A DNA stretch of 64,000 bases, taken from assembly GCF_000004075.3 (NCBI RefSeq), contig NC_026659.2:24694272-24758271 (forward strand), given 5' to 3'. Source of the DNA: Cucumis sativus (Eukaryota; Streptophyta; Magnoliopsida; Cucurbitales; Cucurbitaceae). A program made the translations under genes and the position numbers. The notes below the pieces were generated by a model. The model did no database searches, had not been told where the DNA came from, and was given only the letters and a program-made list of their open reading frames with translations. This document shows positions 13,801 to 30,032 of the stretch, piece by piece (position 1 is the stretch's first letter; every line of letters starts with the position of its first letter).

Positions 13801-15027
13801 AATCCCCTGAATCCCAACCCTAAAAATTTGGTTGAAGTGTTTATTTCCTCCTCTAAATATGTTTTCGAAAAAGGTTTCAATTTTATTTTAAATAATTGTT
13901 ATCAAAATAAAATAGTTTAAATAAACATAACTTTTATAAAAAGTACTTTCTTTTTAGTCCATTAAATTCCGATCCTCGATTATCTTGAAACGTTTGATCT
14001 TTGATTGGATATATATATATATATTAAAAAAATGTTTTGACTCTAAATTAAGTTTTGACTTTTGTTTTATTTTTTTTGGAAGGTTTGATTATTTTAATTC
14101 TATTAAATATTGAAAACGATTAAGTCTTCAGATTGAAATTTCAAATCTAATATAGTGATAATATTATTTTGTTATTGTACTTATCAAAATATATTTATTC
14201 TCATTTCTTATTATCATGGCAAGGAGGAGAGTTGAAAAAAAAATGGTAAACTTTAGTGTTTTATTTAGTATATATCTCTATATATATATATGTATACAAA
14301 TCCAACTTACAACTATATGATATATCATTAAATTCCTACCCCCAATAATTAGAAAAATCGTAAATGATTTAAAACAATAATAGAAAAATGAATTCACTAG
14401 GTCATTATATACACAACCAACTCTTAGTTTAAAAATACACAAACACAAACATTAATTAAAATTCAACGCTTCCCATCCATATCCCACATTACAAAATTTA
14501 TATATTAAGCAAACCAAGATTTGCGTCTTAACTACTCCCACCCACCCACCCTACACAATTTCATTCAAATAATTAAATTGATCAAAGTAGTATCAAATAT
14601 ATAGTAATTAAAATATAACCGTATGTCTACATAACATACACTTAACATGTATCACATATTGATTCTCATATTTTTCTTCTATCTATGAATAGGAAAAATC
14701 GACTTCTTACTATCATGTTTACGAACAATATTTGTGTTTGGTGTATGAGTTTAAAAAAAAAGAAAAAAAGTCTTTTTTGTCCTTCCGTTTGTTTTGAAAA
14801 TGTACTTTTTTTTAGTTATTGAATTTTTGTAGAGATGTTTAAAATTCCTTTATAATCTTAAATTTAAAAAATAGTTCTAAAAATCATATCCTTTCCACAG
14901 CTATTTTTTTTTTCAAATATAGCTTAACGAACAAAATATTTATAAAATACAAACATAGAATATAATATTTTACTATTTTTAATTATTTTCTTAATTATTA
15001 GAGAATCTGTTAAATCTATTTTTAAAA

Positions 15028-15282
15028 GGGTAATTATAATTATGACCATTTTAGGAATAATAATTAAAGATATAACAACATTTTTAAAAAATTGCAAATA
15101 TAACAAAACTATCACTTGTATTGCTGATAGATTTATATGATGTATGAATGATAGATCAATATTTACTACATGGTCTATATAGACTTCTATCATCGATAGA
15201 ATTTAACCAATTTTGTTATATTTGTAATTTTTTATAATTAATTGTTTTGCATCTAATCACTAAATTTGCAATTATTCACTCG
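15028..15282. mobile_element. AT-rich inverted-repeat element (MITE-like)
   Basis: The arms 15086-15108 and 15211-15233 are 23-base inverted copies with one mismatch (aaaaaattgcaaatataaca and its complement). Between them are 'ctatcact' and 'gatag' motifs that can extend a hairpin. The outer left part 'gaccattttaggaataataa' recurs inverted near 58510, and the outer right part recurs near 52700, so this is a repeated family. No coding capacity. Confidence 0.65.
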
Positions 15283-15728
15283 TTGTTTTGAAAATTCATG
15301 GTCGAAAGTGGGTATTCGTACAAAAGTTGAAACTAAAGAAAAGTATTTTTTTATATATATATATATATAAATATTTTGGTTGGTTTAGATATATTTAAAA
15401 GCAATGTTTAAATTTTATATATTTATTATTATAAAAGTAATGAACAAAATAAAATAAAAAATAAAAATAATAAAGGTAAAGGTAATGGAGATGAGCGTGG
15501 GAGCATCGACACAACTCTTCACTTCCCCTTTTCCCAAGATTCCTCCTTTTCCCTTTCTTCAATAATTTCCCACTTACCTTCCAAACCAACAAAGTCTCTG
15601 CAATGTAACGGGAAGAAGCTATCTATAGCAGCAACCCAACAAAAGCACTTCCATCTATATACTTTTTATTTTTCCCTTCATAGAAACTACACTACTCTCT
15701 CTGCACTACTACTTCAAAAAGGAAAACT

Positions 15729-17047
15729 ATGATTGAACTCTTTGAATATCAGCAACTTTTGTACGCAACAGATGGTTTCTCATCCACAAGACTTATAGGC
15801 AAAGGATCTCACGGATGGGTTTACAAAGCTATTCTCGATGACAACCGAGTCGTTGCAGTTAAGAAGCCCTTATCCGAAACCCATTACTCCAAAGTCGACA
15901 ACGAAGCTCGTGTTCTACTCTCCTTGCGCCCAAGTCCCTTGGTGGTTAACTTCCTTGGAACCACTTTCGACTCACCTTCTTACAAGAACAAGCTTTTGGT
16001 CATGGAGTTTATGCCCAATGGCTCGCTTCGTGATCTGTTGCTCCAACCCGTGCTTGCGCCTGTGCCAACTACTTCTTGGCATAGACGATTGCATATTATC
16101 ACGCAGATTGCACGTGCGGTTTGTTTCCTTCATCAAGCTAATCCTATTGTCATTCATAGAGATATCAAGGCAGAGAATATCCTCTTTGATTCTAATTGGG
16201 ATCTAAAATTGGCCGATTTTGGGCTCGCCGTCTCCGACGAAGGTGACGGAAAATCCACTCGAATAATCGGGTATCCATTTAAATCTTAAACTTAATTTAT
16301 CCATGATATTTTTTATTTCCTAAAATTAAATTTGATTGATAGAGGAAAATAGATGTCTCTTGTAGCTAACTATTTACTATTTGATTAATGTATTTTGTTT
16401 CTAATTCACATTGAAACACTTAAGTGTGAAAAGCTATAGTTTTAAAATGGTATCTTAATGAATGATGCCTCAATTGTTGGCAAAATTATTGATATCATAT
16501 TAACACTTTTTATTTTTTTTGGATTGATTTTGCTATATTTAAAATGGGTATAAGTAATAATTGACGTTATAATTATTTGTGCAGCAGCCGCAAGCCCGCG
16601 GGAACAATCGGGTATTTGGATCCTTCATACACGACGGCAAGCAAATTAAGCACAAAGAGCGACGTGTTCAGCTTCGGAGTGGTTGTATTGGAAGTGATTA
16701 GCGGCAGAAAAGCAATGGACATTTCTAAATCCCCAGCGTCGATCGTGGAGTGGGCAAGGCCATTGATAGAACAGAATAAATTCCAAGGAATTTACGATGA
16801 GAGAATGACGTTGCCGAAGTGGGCGGAGCGGAGGTTGCGGAAAGTGGTGGAATTGGCCGGACGATGCGTTTGTGCAGAGCCGGGGATGCGCCCTTCCATG
16901 GCGGAGATTGTGGAAGCCATGGAAATGGAAATGAGTGCTTGTTGTTTGTGTTGCATTCAATTTTTTCAACCCATGAAGTTCTTGAGATTTAGAAGGAAGA
17001 GACGATCCGATTTTTGTACAATGATTAATGACATGTCTAAGAAATAA
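15729..17047 (+). CDS. Receptor-like cytoplasmic Ser/Thr kinase
   Basis: Two exons (15729-16270 and 16585-17047) give a 334-residue protein that is almost all kinase domain. It resembles the Arabidopsis At3g51990/At5g23170/At1g28390 group of receptor-like cytoplasmic kinases. The Gly loop GKGSHGWV is at 24-31, the ATP-binding Lys in VAVKK at 45, the helix-C Glu about 59, HRDIKAEN at 143-150 and DFG at 163-165; after the intron come GTIGYLDP, the substrate-binding loop, and SDVFSFGVVVLEVISGRKA. It is an RD-type kinase with every key residue present, so it should be active. There is no signal peptide or membrane span. The C-terminus is Cys- and Lys/Arg-rich (CCLCC, then RFRRKRR), which may help membrane contact. 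The second exon can begin at either of two adjacent CAGs. The substrate and pathway are unknown. Confidence 0.88.
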
Positions 17048-18419
17048 ACTAAAACTAATGCTTTTTATTGTCAAATTGCAACTAATGTAAGTATTGATTG
17101 TTCTTAGAAAAAAAAAGTTTTCTTATTTTTAAGGGTCAAGGAAGAAGGGGAAGGAAGTGGGATTGGGTCAAAAGTGAGTAGGTGTGATGTTGCTATCGTA
17201 GAGGAAGTGCTTACAAAAACAAAGGTTTGAAGAAGAGAAGTCCAATTCAAAAGATGACAAAACAGAAAGGGTATTAGTATTAGGTACACATTCACTCATA
17301 CACTCTCTCCAATCCTCTGCTTTGGAAAGGAGTTGAGGTGTGTAGAGTTGTGAACTCAGTTTTGGTTTGAAAATTTGTGATGTTATGATTATCAAAACTT
17401 TTTTTCTTTAATTAACTTCTAACTTTATGAGTTTATATACTTCACAACTTCATTTAATGCTGACTTTGTCTGTTTAACATGTTTATAGTCGCGCTTATTT
17501 TAGTTGAATTCTTAGTACAGTAGCAAAAAAAAAAAAATGATGATGAGGGTAAAATAGTAAAACCTATAGTAAATAGTAAATGGAGTAGCAAATAAAGAGT
17601 TTTGAAATAGTATTTATAGTAACTAATTTAACCCTTACCTTATTAAACACCCTTTCCTCCGTCCCTATTAAAATTAACTTTTGACGTTTGAGCTTCATAA
17701 ATATTCAAAATTATTTAACAACTTCACAATTATTCTAATAGACAATAACGCTAAAGATTAAAAGTTAGTGTTGTTCATTAGAAATTATGGTGAACAAAGT
17801 GTAAAGGTTGAAACATGGAATACTAAATTGAAACAAAATTTAAATTGAATGATAAAGTTGTAGCGTTTTGGAATCTCCATACCAAACGATAATCAAACTC
17901 AAAACTTCTCCAGATTATATATTTAGTCTGTGAAATTAATTAAAATGACATTTAATATTAAATTACTCTAGGTTTAGGATAGTTGGGATTTCAAGCATTA
18001 TTGATGATGTTGAAGGTAGTAGGCCTATATAACCTTACAACACAAACATAAAGTCTAAATTTGAATGGTTGTTCACTTGTAAATAATAGACTATAGGCAT
18101 ACCCTTCACATGTTTATCACACACAAAAAATAAGAAAAAGCACTTCTCACCATTCAAGGCTTCAACCACTAGTTTATATCTATACCACCCTACAAAATTA
18201 TCCCAATAATTCTCTTCTCATAATAAAACGTCTACATCAATCCGAGAATAAGATTTCTAATATCCTAATCTTAGTCATGTTGTGAGTCGTTTAGTGGTAA
18301 TTGATATGATATTAGGTGAGAGGTTAGATATATGAGTTAGATTGAAATATGTAATAATACGTGAATGAGTCATATGGTTTTTAATTATGCATTCAATGGT
18401 GCTTTGTGACAATTTGGGA

Positions 18420-18985
18420 TGTGCTCGCCATAATTGATCTTAAGTTTTGTTCCTCGGTGTTATGGGTGAAGCTCCTTGAAGATATAGCGATTTGTTTTGG
18501 GATTGAGAGCATCTTTGCATTACAAATCTTAAATATATCATGGTCGAGTTGGATATTAACTGGAGATGATTAATCTTTTGAATGAGGGTATTATCGAGAT
18601 CTCTAAATCTCTTTCTCTACTGTAGAGGCAAACGAGCGTGTCCATGCATTTATTATTTTAGGGTTATGATTGGGCTTGTTTGGTGGTGCAATCAAATGAA
18701 AAATTAATTAAATCAATGTTCGATCATTGCAAGAAATCAACATCGAATTTTATACTGTATCTCGAAAAACACATTGACTTATTGTACGTTGATGCAATAT
18801 AGTCGTCGGCACAGGTTCGCTGAAGGAGCCTTCGATTGCCGTCAACAATTGGATTGTCAACGTAATATTGGAGCTATTGACGGAAGTGATTAAATGAAAC
18901 TATGCCAATGTCAAGCAAGAAGCTGTTGGTAGAAGGTATATTCATCAACAAGAAAATGTACTTTTGGTAGTTACAATGTTGACTA
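18420..18985 (+). mobile_element. Possible decayed PIF/Harbinger transposase fragment
   Basis: Frame by frame, short islands recall plant Harbinger nucleases: LDCQRNIGAIDGSD at about 18850-18892 resembles the family's catalytic 'IGAIDGTH' block, and VGRRYIHQQENVLLV at about 18926-18970 resembles its 'RxRKGxxxQNVLA' block, with correct order and spacing. Stops and frame changes between islands show the copy is long dead. The match is by eye only, so this is a tentative call. The window also holds Tourist-like MITEs, which Harbinger transposases mobilise. Confidence 0.35.
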
Positions 18986-19450
18986 TATAGGAATTTCATT
19001 CCGATAATTTAGATTTACCGTGGATAACTTTTCTACTCGAACGATTACAAATTGTTGCGAACTATCTTTAAAATGTCGATGTCTCACAATAAATGCGTCA
19101 AAATATATCATCCAAATGTGCTTTTTTCATTTTCTATATGCTTCCTTTGTCAATATCAATAATGTTAAGTATAGTATACATTTTGGTATAAGAGACAAAT
19201 CCAAAACTTCAGTGTCAACTTGAAGAAATAGGAGGAAAAAGAGATTAAATCTCACTGCCAAAGAATCCAAATCTTAGTTTGATTTTATCTTAAATCAAAC
19301 ATTGAAAAAAGAATCAAAATTGAAACCAAAATATTCATTGGTTTAACTAAATGATAAACCACTTAAGAAATTAATTTTAAAAAAAAGTTAACATGAATTA
19401 AAAAAAAGACATGCAATTTTTTTATTTCACGTTTGAATTTGATAAAATAT

Positions 19451-19599
19451 TTACAACTTATATCAAATTTTTTAGATTTTATCAATAATAAACATTGATA
19501 GATATTTATATCATTCTATTAGTGCATTGATATATATGATAGAATTGTATCAGTTTCTATAATTGATATAGAATCTAAAATTTTGCTATAGCTCGTAAA
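19451..19599. mobile_element. AT-rich inverted-repeat element, second subtype
   Basis: The arm 19451-19486 (ttacaacttatatcaaattt and on) pairs with 19562-19599 (attgatatagaatctaaaat through gctcgtaa). The middle carries 'attgatag' and 'tgatagaa' motifs that may fold back. The flank 'cgtaaatattttaatttatt' also occurs near 10500, so this is a repeated sequence. No coding capacity. Confidence 0.55.
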
Positions 19600-20282
19600 T
19601 ATTTTAATTTATTTTGCTATTTTTAAAAAAGTTCATAAAAAAATATATTTTTTAATTTAATCGTTTAAATTTTGATAGCCGAATGTTTTTTTCTCAATAT
19701 CGTTTATATTTGATAGTTTAAATTAGGATAGTCAAAAAACAAAGAGAAGACAGAAAGAAATAATATCGCAAAAGAGAGTCGGTGGAAGAGAATAAAGAGG
19801 ATGATAAGAAAGGATAAACTTAAATTTTAGAAAAAATGGTAAATTTCATGAAGTATTTTAATTTACCTAAATTATTTTATAGGATTTTTCAATTCGTGAC
19901 CCGAGCTGTAAATATTTTTATTATGTTTATGAAAGGTAACCTATATATAATTAATTAACTAATGTTGAAGAAATCAACCACTAATAAATAAAAGGGAGAA
20001 AATTGGACCGATCGGGTGGAGAAGGGGATAATGAACCGGTTGTGTTTCGGAGAACCGGTCCAGAAATACCCGGCAGACTAAACCTGTAAACGGACATGAA
20101 CACGAAACCTGAAAGCTTCCGTCTTTCTCCCCTTGCCTGTTCATTCATCTTCCTCTACTTTTCCCCATTGCTTTTCTTCTCTCTTCGATTGAGTTTTCTC
20201 TTCCTAAGCTCTTGTCGATTAGATTGAGTTTTTGTTCAATTTTCTTGAAGGTGTGAAAGGGGAGAGAGACTGAGAAAGAGAC

Positions 20283-24233
<3,951 letters not shown>

Positions 24234-25479
24234 AATCCACAGAAATGGCTATAGAAATGGGCATGCTTGTATGTAACTTATTTTGCCCCTCTTTTTTCTA
24301 AAAAAAGTTCCATTGTACCTGAAAGAAACTAGTAGTTTTTTCTTCTTCTCCATTTTAGTAAAATCTTGAATGGATTTCACATGGAAATTATGATATCTTT
24401 TGATTGGCTTTGTGTTAATGAAATGATGCATTTCTATGTTCCACTTCCATTAGCTTAATTTAACCTATCTTTTGAACTCTAATGGACCCTTTATGAGATT
24501 TCTATCTGGAGGCATTTTTTCTTTTTTGTGAAATTGATATGATGGTGAAATGTGTAAAAGCTAGGAGTTATGTGTGACACATTTGATATGTGTATTTAAA
24601 CAATTTGGAAGTTCAAATTTCAAGTTTTTTGAGACGTGGGTGGAATGGATATCTTATAAAAGGATATAAACGCTTTAATACATATACTATTGTTGACACA
24701 AAAAATACACATGTTTTCATTGTCTTTTCATGGACTTATCCTCCAATCTACTTCTTCAGTCGGTCTTATATTTCAAGACGATCTCCGTGAGAGTAACTTG
24801 TATCTCCATGATGTTGATTTAATCACACTATGCTCTCAAAGTTAGTACTTTGGGTGACAAAAAGTAAGGTTAAGGTTCTACTTCATTGATAATGCTTCTT
24901 TTTGTCCAGAGTTGTCAAATGAGATCATTTATAATACTCTTCCTCTAACACTTACTTGCGTTTACATATAACGCTGACGATTTACAAAATAACAACCAAA
25001 TAGAGTTATACTCGATTATGATATACCATTTTGACTTTGTTGGTAGTCTGAACCCTAATTACCCATTTAGGACACCTGCCTCTCATTTTGCATCCCAATT
25101 TTTATACTTAAGAATGAATATGCATATATATATCGTAACCTTTATTGGTAGGATTTTAAAGTTGTATAAATGACAATGATTTGATTTTACGATATTCTTA
25201 TTAAAAACTGCAATTTGATTTCAAACAATGCTCTATCAAATCATTATTATTTGATGGACGAGCCATTGATGGATGGACCGATGAGAACCGTAAACAATAT
25301 GGACTCATTCCCATTGCAAATTTGAAGGTGGCCGTGCCTCTCATTAGGATTATGAAAAGAATTGAACAACAATAAAAGTACCAATCGGGAAGTTTAGTGG
25401 AAAAGGTTCCTGGGGTTTGGGAATTAGAGAGAGCAATAAAGACGAAAGAAACAAAGCTTCTGTACTGGAGAACTCAACA
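24234..25479. other. YY1 3' flank and promoter region of UBLCP1 copy 1
   Basis: It holds the YY1 3' UTR and then duplicated sequence. 24600-25130 matches the gene-like block at 30033-30528, but here it is not open in any frame. The 60 bases before 25480 are the UBLCP1 5' UTR. Nothing else is recognised. Confidence 0.55.
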
Positions 25480-28400
25480 ATGGCTACCTCAGCATCCAAT
25501 TCGTCTTCTTCAGAGGAAGAGATAACACTGACGGTGGAATGGAGCGGAAAGGAATACACTATACGAGTCTGTGGTGATGACTCTGTGGCTGAGCTCAAGC
25601 GTCGAATCTGCGACCTTACTAACGTCTTGCCCAAGCACCAAAAGCTTCTTTATCCCGAAGTCGGATCAGAACTAGCCGATGATTCGCTTTTGCTCTCTCA
25701 GCTTCAACTCAAATCATCTCTCAAGATGACCACGATCAGGTTCGACTCTCTTTTTTCATTTTTCTTTTGCATAAAGAGGTTATCAATTCGATTTTTTTTG
25801 TTCGATTCGAGGCTGGATTTTTTTTTTTGCCAAACTTATTTGATTCCTTTGTTCGAGAAATCTGTGAGTCAATTCTGCTCCTGAACGCTGAACTACAATT
25901 TTAACTGAATGGATTCCAAAACGGCCGGTTTCTAATTTGTTAGTTGCATTTGGATATTCATGTTCTGGAGTGATTTTTTTGAGTTGGATGTTCTGCATTT
26001 CATTTCTCTTTCACGCATGCTTGGTAATTGAATTCGCATATTCTTATATTGAAAAGTTACCGAGTGTTTTCAATCTTACAATTCGAGATACCAGAACTGT
26101 TGAAGATGATATAATCGAATTATCGACGATTATTGACAATTTAAAACTTGGGAAAGATGAAGTCGTTGATATCGAGGAGAAGGATATCAATAAGAAGAAA
26201 CTGATATGGCTTATTAGTAAATACAAGGTGAGTTGTCTCCTTTCTCCTTGAATGATGTTTAGACCTCAATTGTACTTAATGAATCTGAAAGTTCAAGTAC
26301 CTGAAAAGTGAGTTCATATGGGAAATTTAAACCTCCAGCCTCAAGGTTGAAGGTACATTGTGTTAGTTGAGCTAACTTTTCTGTTAAAAAAAAAAATTTG
26401 ATTTTAGGTATCTAGAGGAAGTGTATGCTTAAAGGCTGACATTTTCATGGTTTTAAACCTTCTTCTCTTTGAAATTACTCGGTGGTTTTCTCTGGTGGTG
26501 TACTTGTTGATTTCTTTTATTACTCAAATCACTTGGGTTTCGTTTGATAACCATTTCCTTTTTGGTTTTTGGTTTTTGAAAATTAAGCTTATTTTCTCCC
26601 AATTTCTTACGACAGTAGTTGAATTTTTGGCTAAAGTCCAAAACTGAAAACAAGTTTTTAAAAGCTAGACTCTGTTTGGCAAGCTATTTTTTCCCGTTTC
26701 TTAGAATGATTTGCTTTTTTTCTGTAGTATAATGATTGAATTCTTAGCCAAATTCCAATAACAAAAGCAAGTTTTTAAAATATACTTTCTTTAGTTTTCA
26801 AGTTTTCAAGTTTTTGCTTGGTTTTTTAGACCATTGGTTTAGAATTTAGATAATAAAGGAAGATGTGAGGTAGAAGTAGTGGATTTAGACTTAATTTAAG
26901 AAAGAAAAAAAAAGATAGTTACCAAACGGGACCTTAGTTAATTATGCATGCCAAAGAATTTTTGCTCATATATATCAATATGTGGGGAGGATTTAGATTG
27001 CATAGAATGAAGCTTTGTGCATTGTGCTTCCTTCCATTGATTTGTTTTTGAGTTATTATCATCTGAAAATCTTTATTGGAGTCATCTTGACCCATTAACT
27101 ACAAATGTTTCTCTGGTTTTTGATGGAATGTAGATAGAACTTCGTAATCCCTGTCGTGAAGGAAAGAAATTGCTTGTTCTGGACATTAATTATACAATTT
27201 ACTGTCGTAGCTGTGTTGGTGAAACTCCTCTTCAACGCATGCGGCCTTGTATGTTCTATCTGTAATTATTTTTTTCACTTTGATTCGTTGTCTTTGCACA
27301 TGCCTTTTCCTTTCTTTTTATCTTTTTAAGTAAATAAATACAAAGTTCTTAGTTCTTCGTGTGCAGTTCTTCATGAATTTCTGACAGCTGCCTATGCTGA
27401 ATATGATATCATGATATGGTCCGAATTCAGGTTAGTTCTTATTTACAAGTGTTTTCAACAAAGTTAGCTGCGACCTATGGAAAAAGGCGTAATGACGTGA
27501 ATGAATAAATGAAATTTTGAATACAAACAAAAGATTTAGATGTGAAATTGTTTTGATAATGTAAATCAACATAGAGTCACGTCACTCATGTTAGGAGAAA
27601 AGAAGCAAATGGGGCAAAGAACATAAGGGGTGGGATGGAAATAATGTGAGATTAGAACTTTTTGGGGTTTTATTTTAACGTCATCAGTAACGGTAAGATA
27701 TGCATGGGAGTAAGTGAAGAAGTTATTCGGATGTTGAGTATTGGTAAGGAATTGTGTGTTGATAAGGTTAGCAAAATCTTGAAAGATTTGAGAAACGAAT
27801 ACCATTCAACTTGAACCAATTTTTAACAACACCAAAATTTCAATAAATTAACACCAAAAAATTTTAAATCTTAATAAAATATGATTAATAGTTTGTGAAT
27901 AAATACCTTAAATTTTGGGGGCGTTACAATAGTCTTTTCTTTAAATTTTTTTTTGGATATCTGAATCTCTTGTTCTTCTCTTCGGCAGCCGTGGGGGGGT
28001 TGAAAAACGTATGTGCTCGCTTGGCGTTTTTGGTAATCCAAACTACAAAATCACTGCTGCTCTGGACGCTTTTGCTACAGTCAGATATAACACAGGTCGG
28101 GGAATCTTTCATTGCAAGCCACTAGGCTTGATTTGGGCACAGTTTCCAGAGGTATGTCAATGATTTCGATTCAAGTCCAAATCCTTTTAGAATTTGGTTG
28201 TTTTTCTGGTAATGGAGTTCTTGTTCTTTTTCTTTTGAATTGGTACTCACAAACTGTTACAAGAACAACCATATTCATTAAAGAAGAGATCTTTTCTGAT
28301 AACAGTATAAGATCTCTTCTAATGCTTTGGTTTTTCTTTCAATTCAAGTCCTTTTAGAATTTGGTTTTTCACGAAGTTAATAAGTTTTTATTTTCATTGG

Positions 28401-28614
28401 AAATTTGCAGTTTTATAGTTCGAGAAATACAATAATGTTTGATGATCATCATGACAATTATGTAATGAATCCTCAAAATGGGCTGCCGATCAAGGGATTC
28501 AGTATAACGCGTGGTAATCGTGACACTGACCAAGAGCTAATGAAGCTCACTCAGTACTTGCTTGCCATTGCGAAACTCGATGACTTGAGTCATCTTGATC
28601 ATAACAATTGGGAG
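24308..28614. repeat. Segmental duplication unit 1 (UBLCP1 upstream copy)
   Basis: This stretch matches 29695-34190 in order: a segment starting in the YY1 3' flank ('gtacctgaaagaaactag' against 'gtacctaaaataaactag'), the promoter region, all six UBLCP1 exons and the introns. Similarity stops in the last exon just after the codons for HNNWE. The direct tandem arrangement suggests unequal exchange or replication slippage. Confidence 0.85.
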
Positions 28615-28662
28615 CAACATGAAGTATTTGAAAAAAAAAATCACATTGTGTCATCTATTTAA
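25480..28662 (+). CDS. UBLCP1-like protein, divergent copy with altered catalytic site
   Basis: Exons 25480-25739, 26095-26227, 27134-27248, 27367-27430, 27989-28151 and 28411-28662 join in frame to 328 residues. The family has an N-terminal ubiquitin-like domain ([20 protein letters not shown] here, about residues 14-85) and a HAD phosphatase domain that acts on RNA polymerase II CTD or nuclear proteasome phosphates. The catalytic DxDxT reads DINYT at 148-152, so the second Asp, the general acid/base, is Asn; the following FDHRS is YCRSC. Exon 5 is heavily changed (SRGGVEKRMCSLGVFG against [16 protein letters not shown]) and one codon shorter, and the FDDLRRNF motif reads FDDHHDNY. The last 15 or so residues come from junction DNA. 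Yet all exons stay open. A pseudophosphatase or a very young pseudogene fits best. The open frame reaches a TTG at 25417, but ATG 25480 matches the family start. Confidence 0.75.
26536..26933. mobile_element. Tourist-like (PIF/Harbinger) MITE in UBLCP1 copy 1, intron 2
   Basis: The start 'ggtttcgtttgataaccatt' and the inverted end 'gttaccaaacgggacc' form terminal inverted repeats. The right flank is TTA, and the left flank is TTG where copy 2 has TTA, so the target duplication has decayed. About 398 bases, AT-rich, no coding capacity. It sits at the same intron position as the element at 32079-32442. Confidence 0.75.
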
Positions 28663-28974
28663 TTAAGACCCAAATATTTATCTACGGCTTCTAACGGGGA
28701 TTTATTAGAATCCTAATAAAGATACTTAGGGCTATGGTCCCCAAGATACCAAAACAATAACACTTACTTTCTTGACTTTCTTGTATCGTATCAAGAGAAA
28801 GATCCACTAAGCATCAGTTGAAAGATGAAATATGGTATGTAACATATTCTTTCCAATTTGGTATAGATGATATTGTGTTAATATATTATATAGATCGCTA
28901 AAAAGTGGTATGTGAGCATGAATTTCACGTTGAATTGTTGGTATATGTTTGTTTTTCTATTGGTTTAATTTTTA

Positions 28975-29215
28975 TTCAAGATTTGATCAACCAAAATTTC
29001 TTGATTCAATATTTGGTTTTAAGTTTAATTAATCTAGATTCAAAATTTTATTAAATATGTTGTGAATTCAAGTTTAATCGATCATGTCGTAGATTCAAGA
29101 TTTAATTATTTGTATTGTGTTTTTAAGTTTAATTGTTATAGATTCAATATTTGATTAATCATGGTGTGAATTCAAGTTTAACTTGATAAAGATTAATTGA
29201 TCATCTTGTGAATTA
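28975..29215. repeat. Degenerate tandem repeats in the duplication spacer
   Basis: Repeated variants of 'gattcaagatttaattaatc' and 'gtgaattcaagtttaatt' follow one another with changes and gaps. The block lies only in the spacer between the two UBLCP1 units and may have taken part in, or grown after, the rearrangement. Confidence 0.55.
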
Positions 29216-30032
29216 ATGATAATTTTTTAGATATTCACATGTTTATGTTGTATTAATTGTATTTTAATGTACCGAATTATGTGGTGAATTTTGGTAATGA
29301 TTATTTGATGTTCTTCCTCCATTATTTTCTTACACTAATAAAATTATTATTATTGTGTCTTATATTTTAGATTGAATTGGTCATATGAAAAATAGTTGGT
29401 TCAAAGTCTACCGACTCAAATAAGGAGTCAGACTGATCAGATAAGAAGTTAGTAAAATGGGGATTTGACACTAATAAAGGGCAAATTGGCCTGAAACCCT
29501 GGGCTCATTCTCTTTTGCGAGCCTAATTTTTTTTACCGAGTTTACTAAGATTGATGTTTCTACTTAAAGATTGGACATCAATATTGTGTTAGGTATTTGT
29601 AAAATGAATTCACCATATATGTGAAATTATTTATTTGTTGATTTTTTATTGAGTTGGTCTTACTCAAATATCTGAAAATCAGAGTTCAATCTTTTCGTTG
29701 TACCTAAAATAAACTAGCAGTTTTTTCTTCATTCTCAGTTTTAGTAAAACCTTGAATGGATCTCATATGAAAATTATATCTCTTTTGATTGGCTTTATGT
29801 TCCACTTCTATTAGCTTAATATAACCTATCTTTTCAACTCTAAATTGACCTTTGAACACATGGAGATTTCTATTTTTTGTTAAGGTATAACCGAAATTGA
29901 TATGAGGGTGAAATGCGTAAAGACTAGGAGATATATGTGATACATCTGATAGTGTAAAAATGATATTAATTGTGTGTATATTTAAACATTTTGGAAGTTC
30001 AAATTCGAAGTTTTTTTTTTTAACTAAGTAAG

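Larger units (their letters stand above)
8247..15728. other. Long intergenic region between TCP8-like and kinase genes
   Basis: About 7.5 kb of AT-rich DNA without a supportable gene. It holds the TCP promoter at its left end, small microsatellites (AT near 9110 and 10806, CA near 11037, GA near 11058, an 8-base repeat at 11172), an inverted repeat at 13611-13800 and two copies of an inverted-repeat element near 12790 and 15028. The last 100 bases are the kinase promoter and 5' UTR, with a TATA-like stretch near 15655. Confidence 0.6.
17048..20282. other. Intergenic region between kinase and YY1-like genes
   Basis: About 3.2 kb of AT-rich DNA. It contains the kinase 3' UTR, a possible Harbinger transposase fossil (18420-18985), an inverted-repeat element (19451-19599) and, from about 20100, the YY1-like promoter and 5' UTR with CT-rich stretches. 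No other gene is supportable. Confidence 0.6.

Noticed and set aside
27566-27805. 79-residue minus-strand frame within UBLCP1 copy 1.
   Set aside because: It lies in intron 4, is not kept open in copy 2, and has no recognisable domain.
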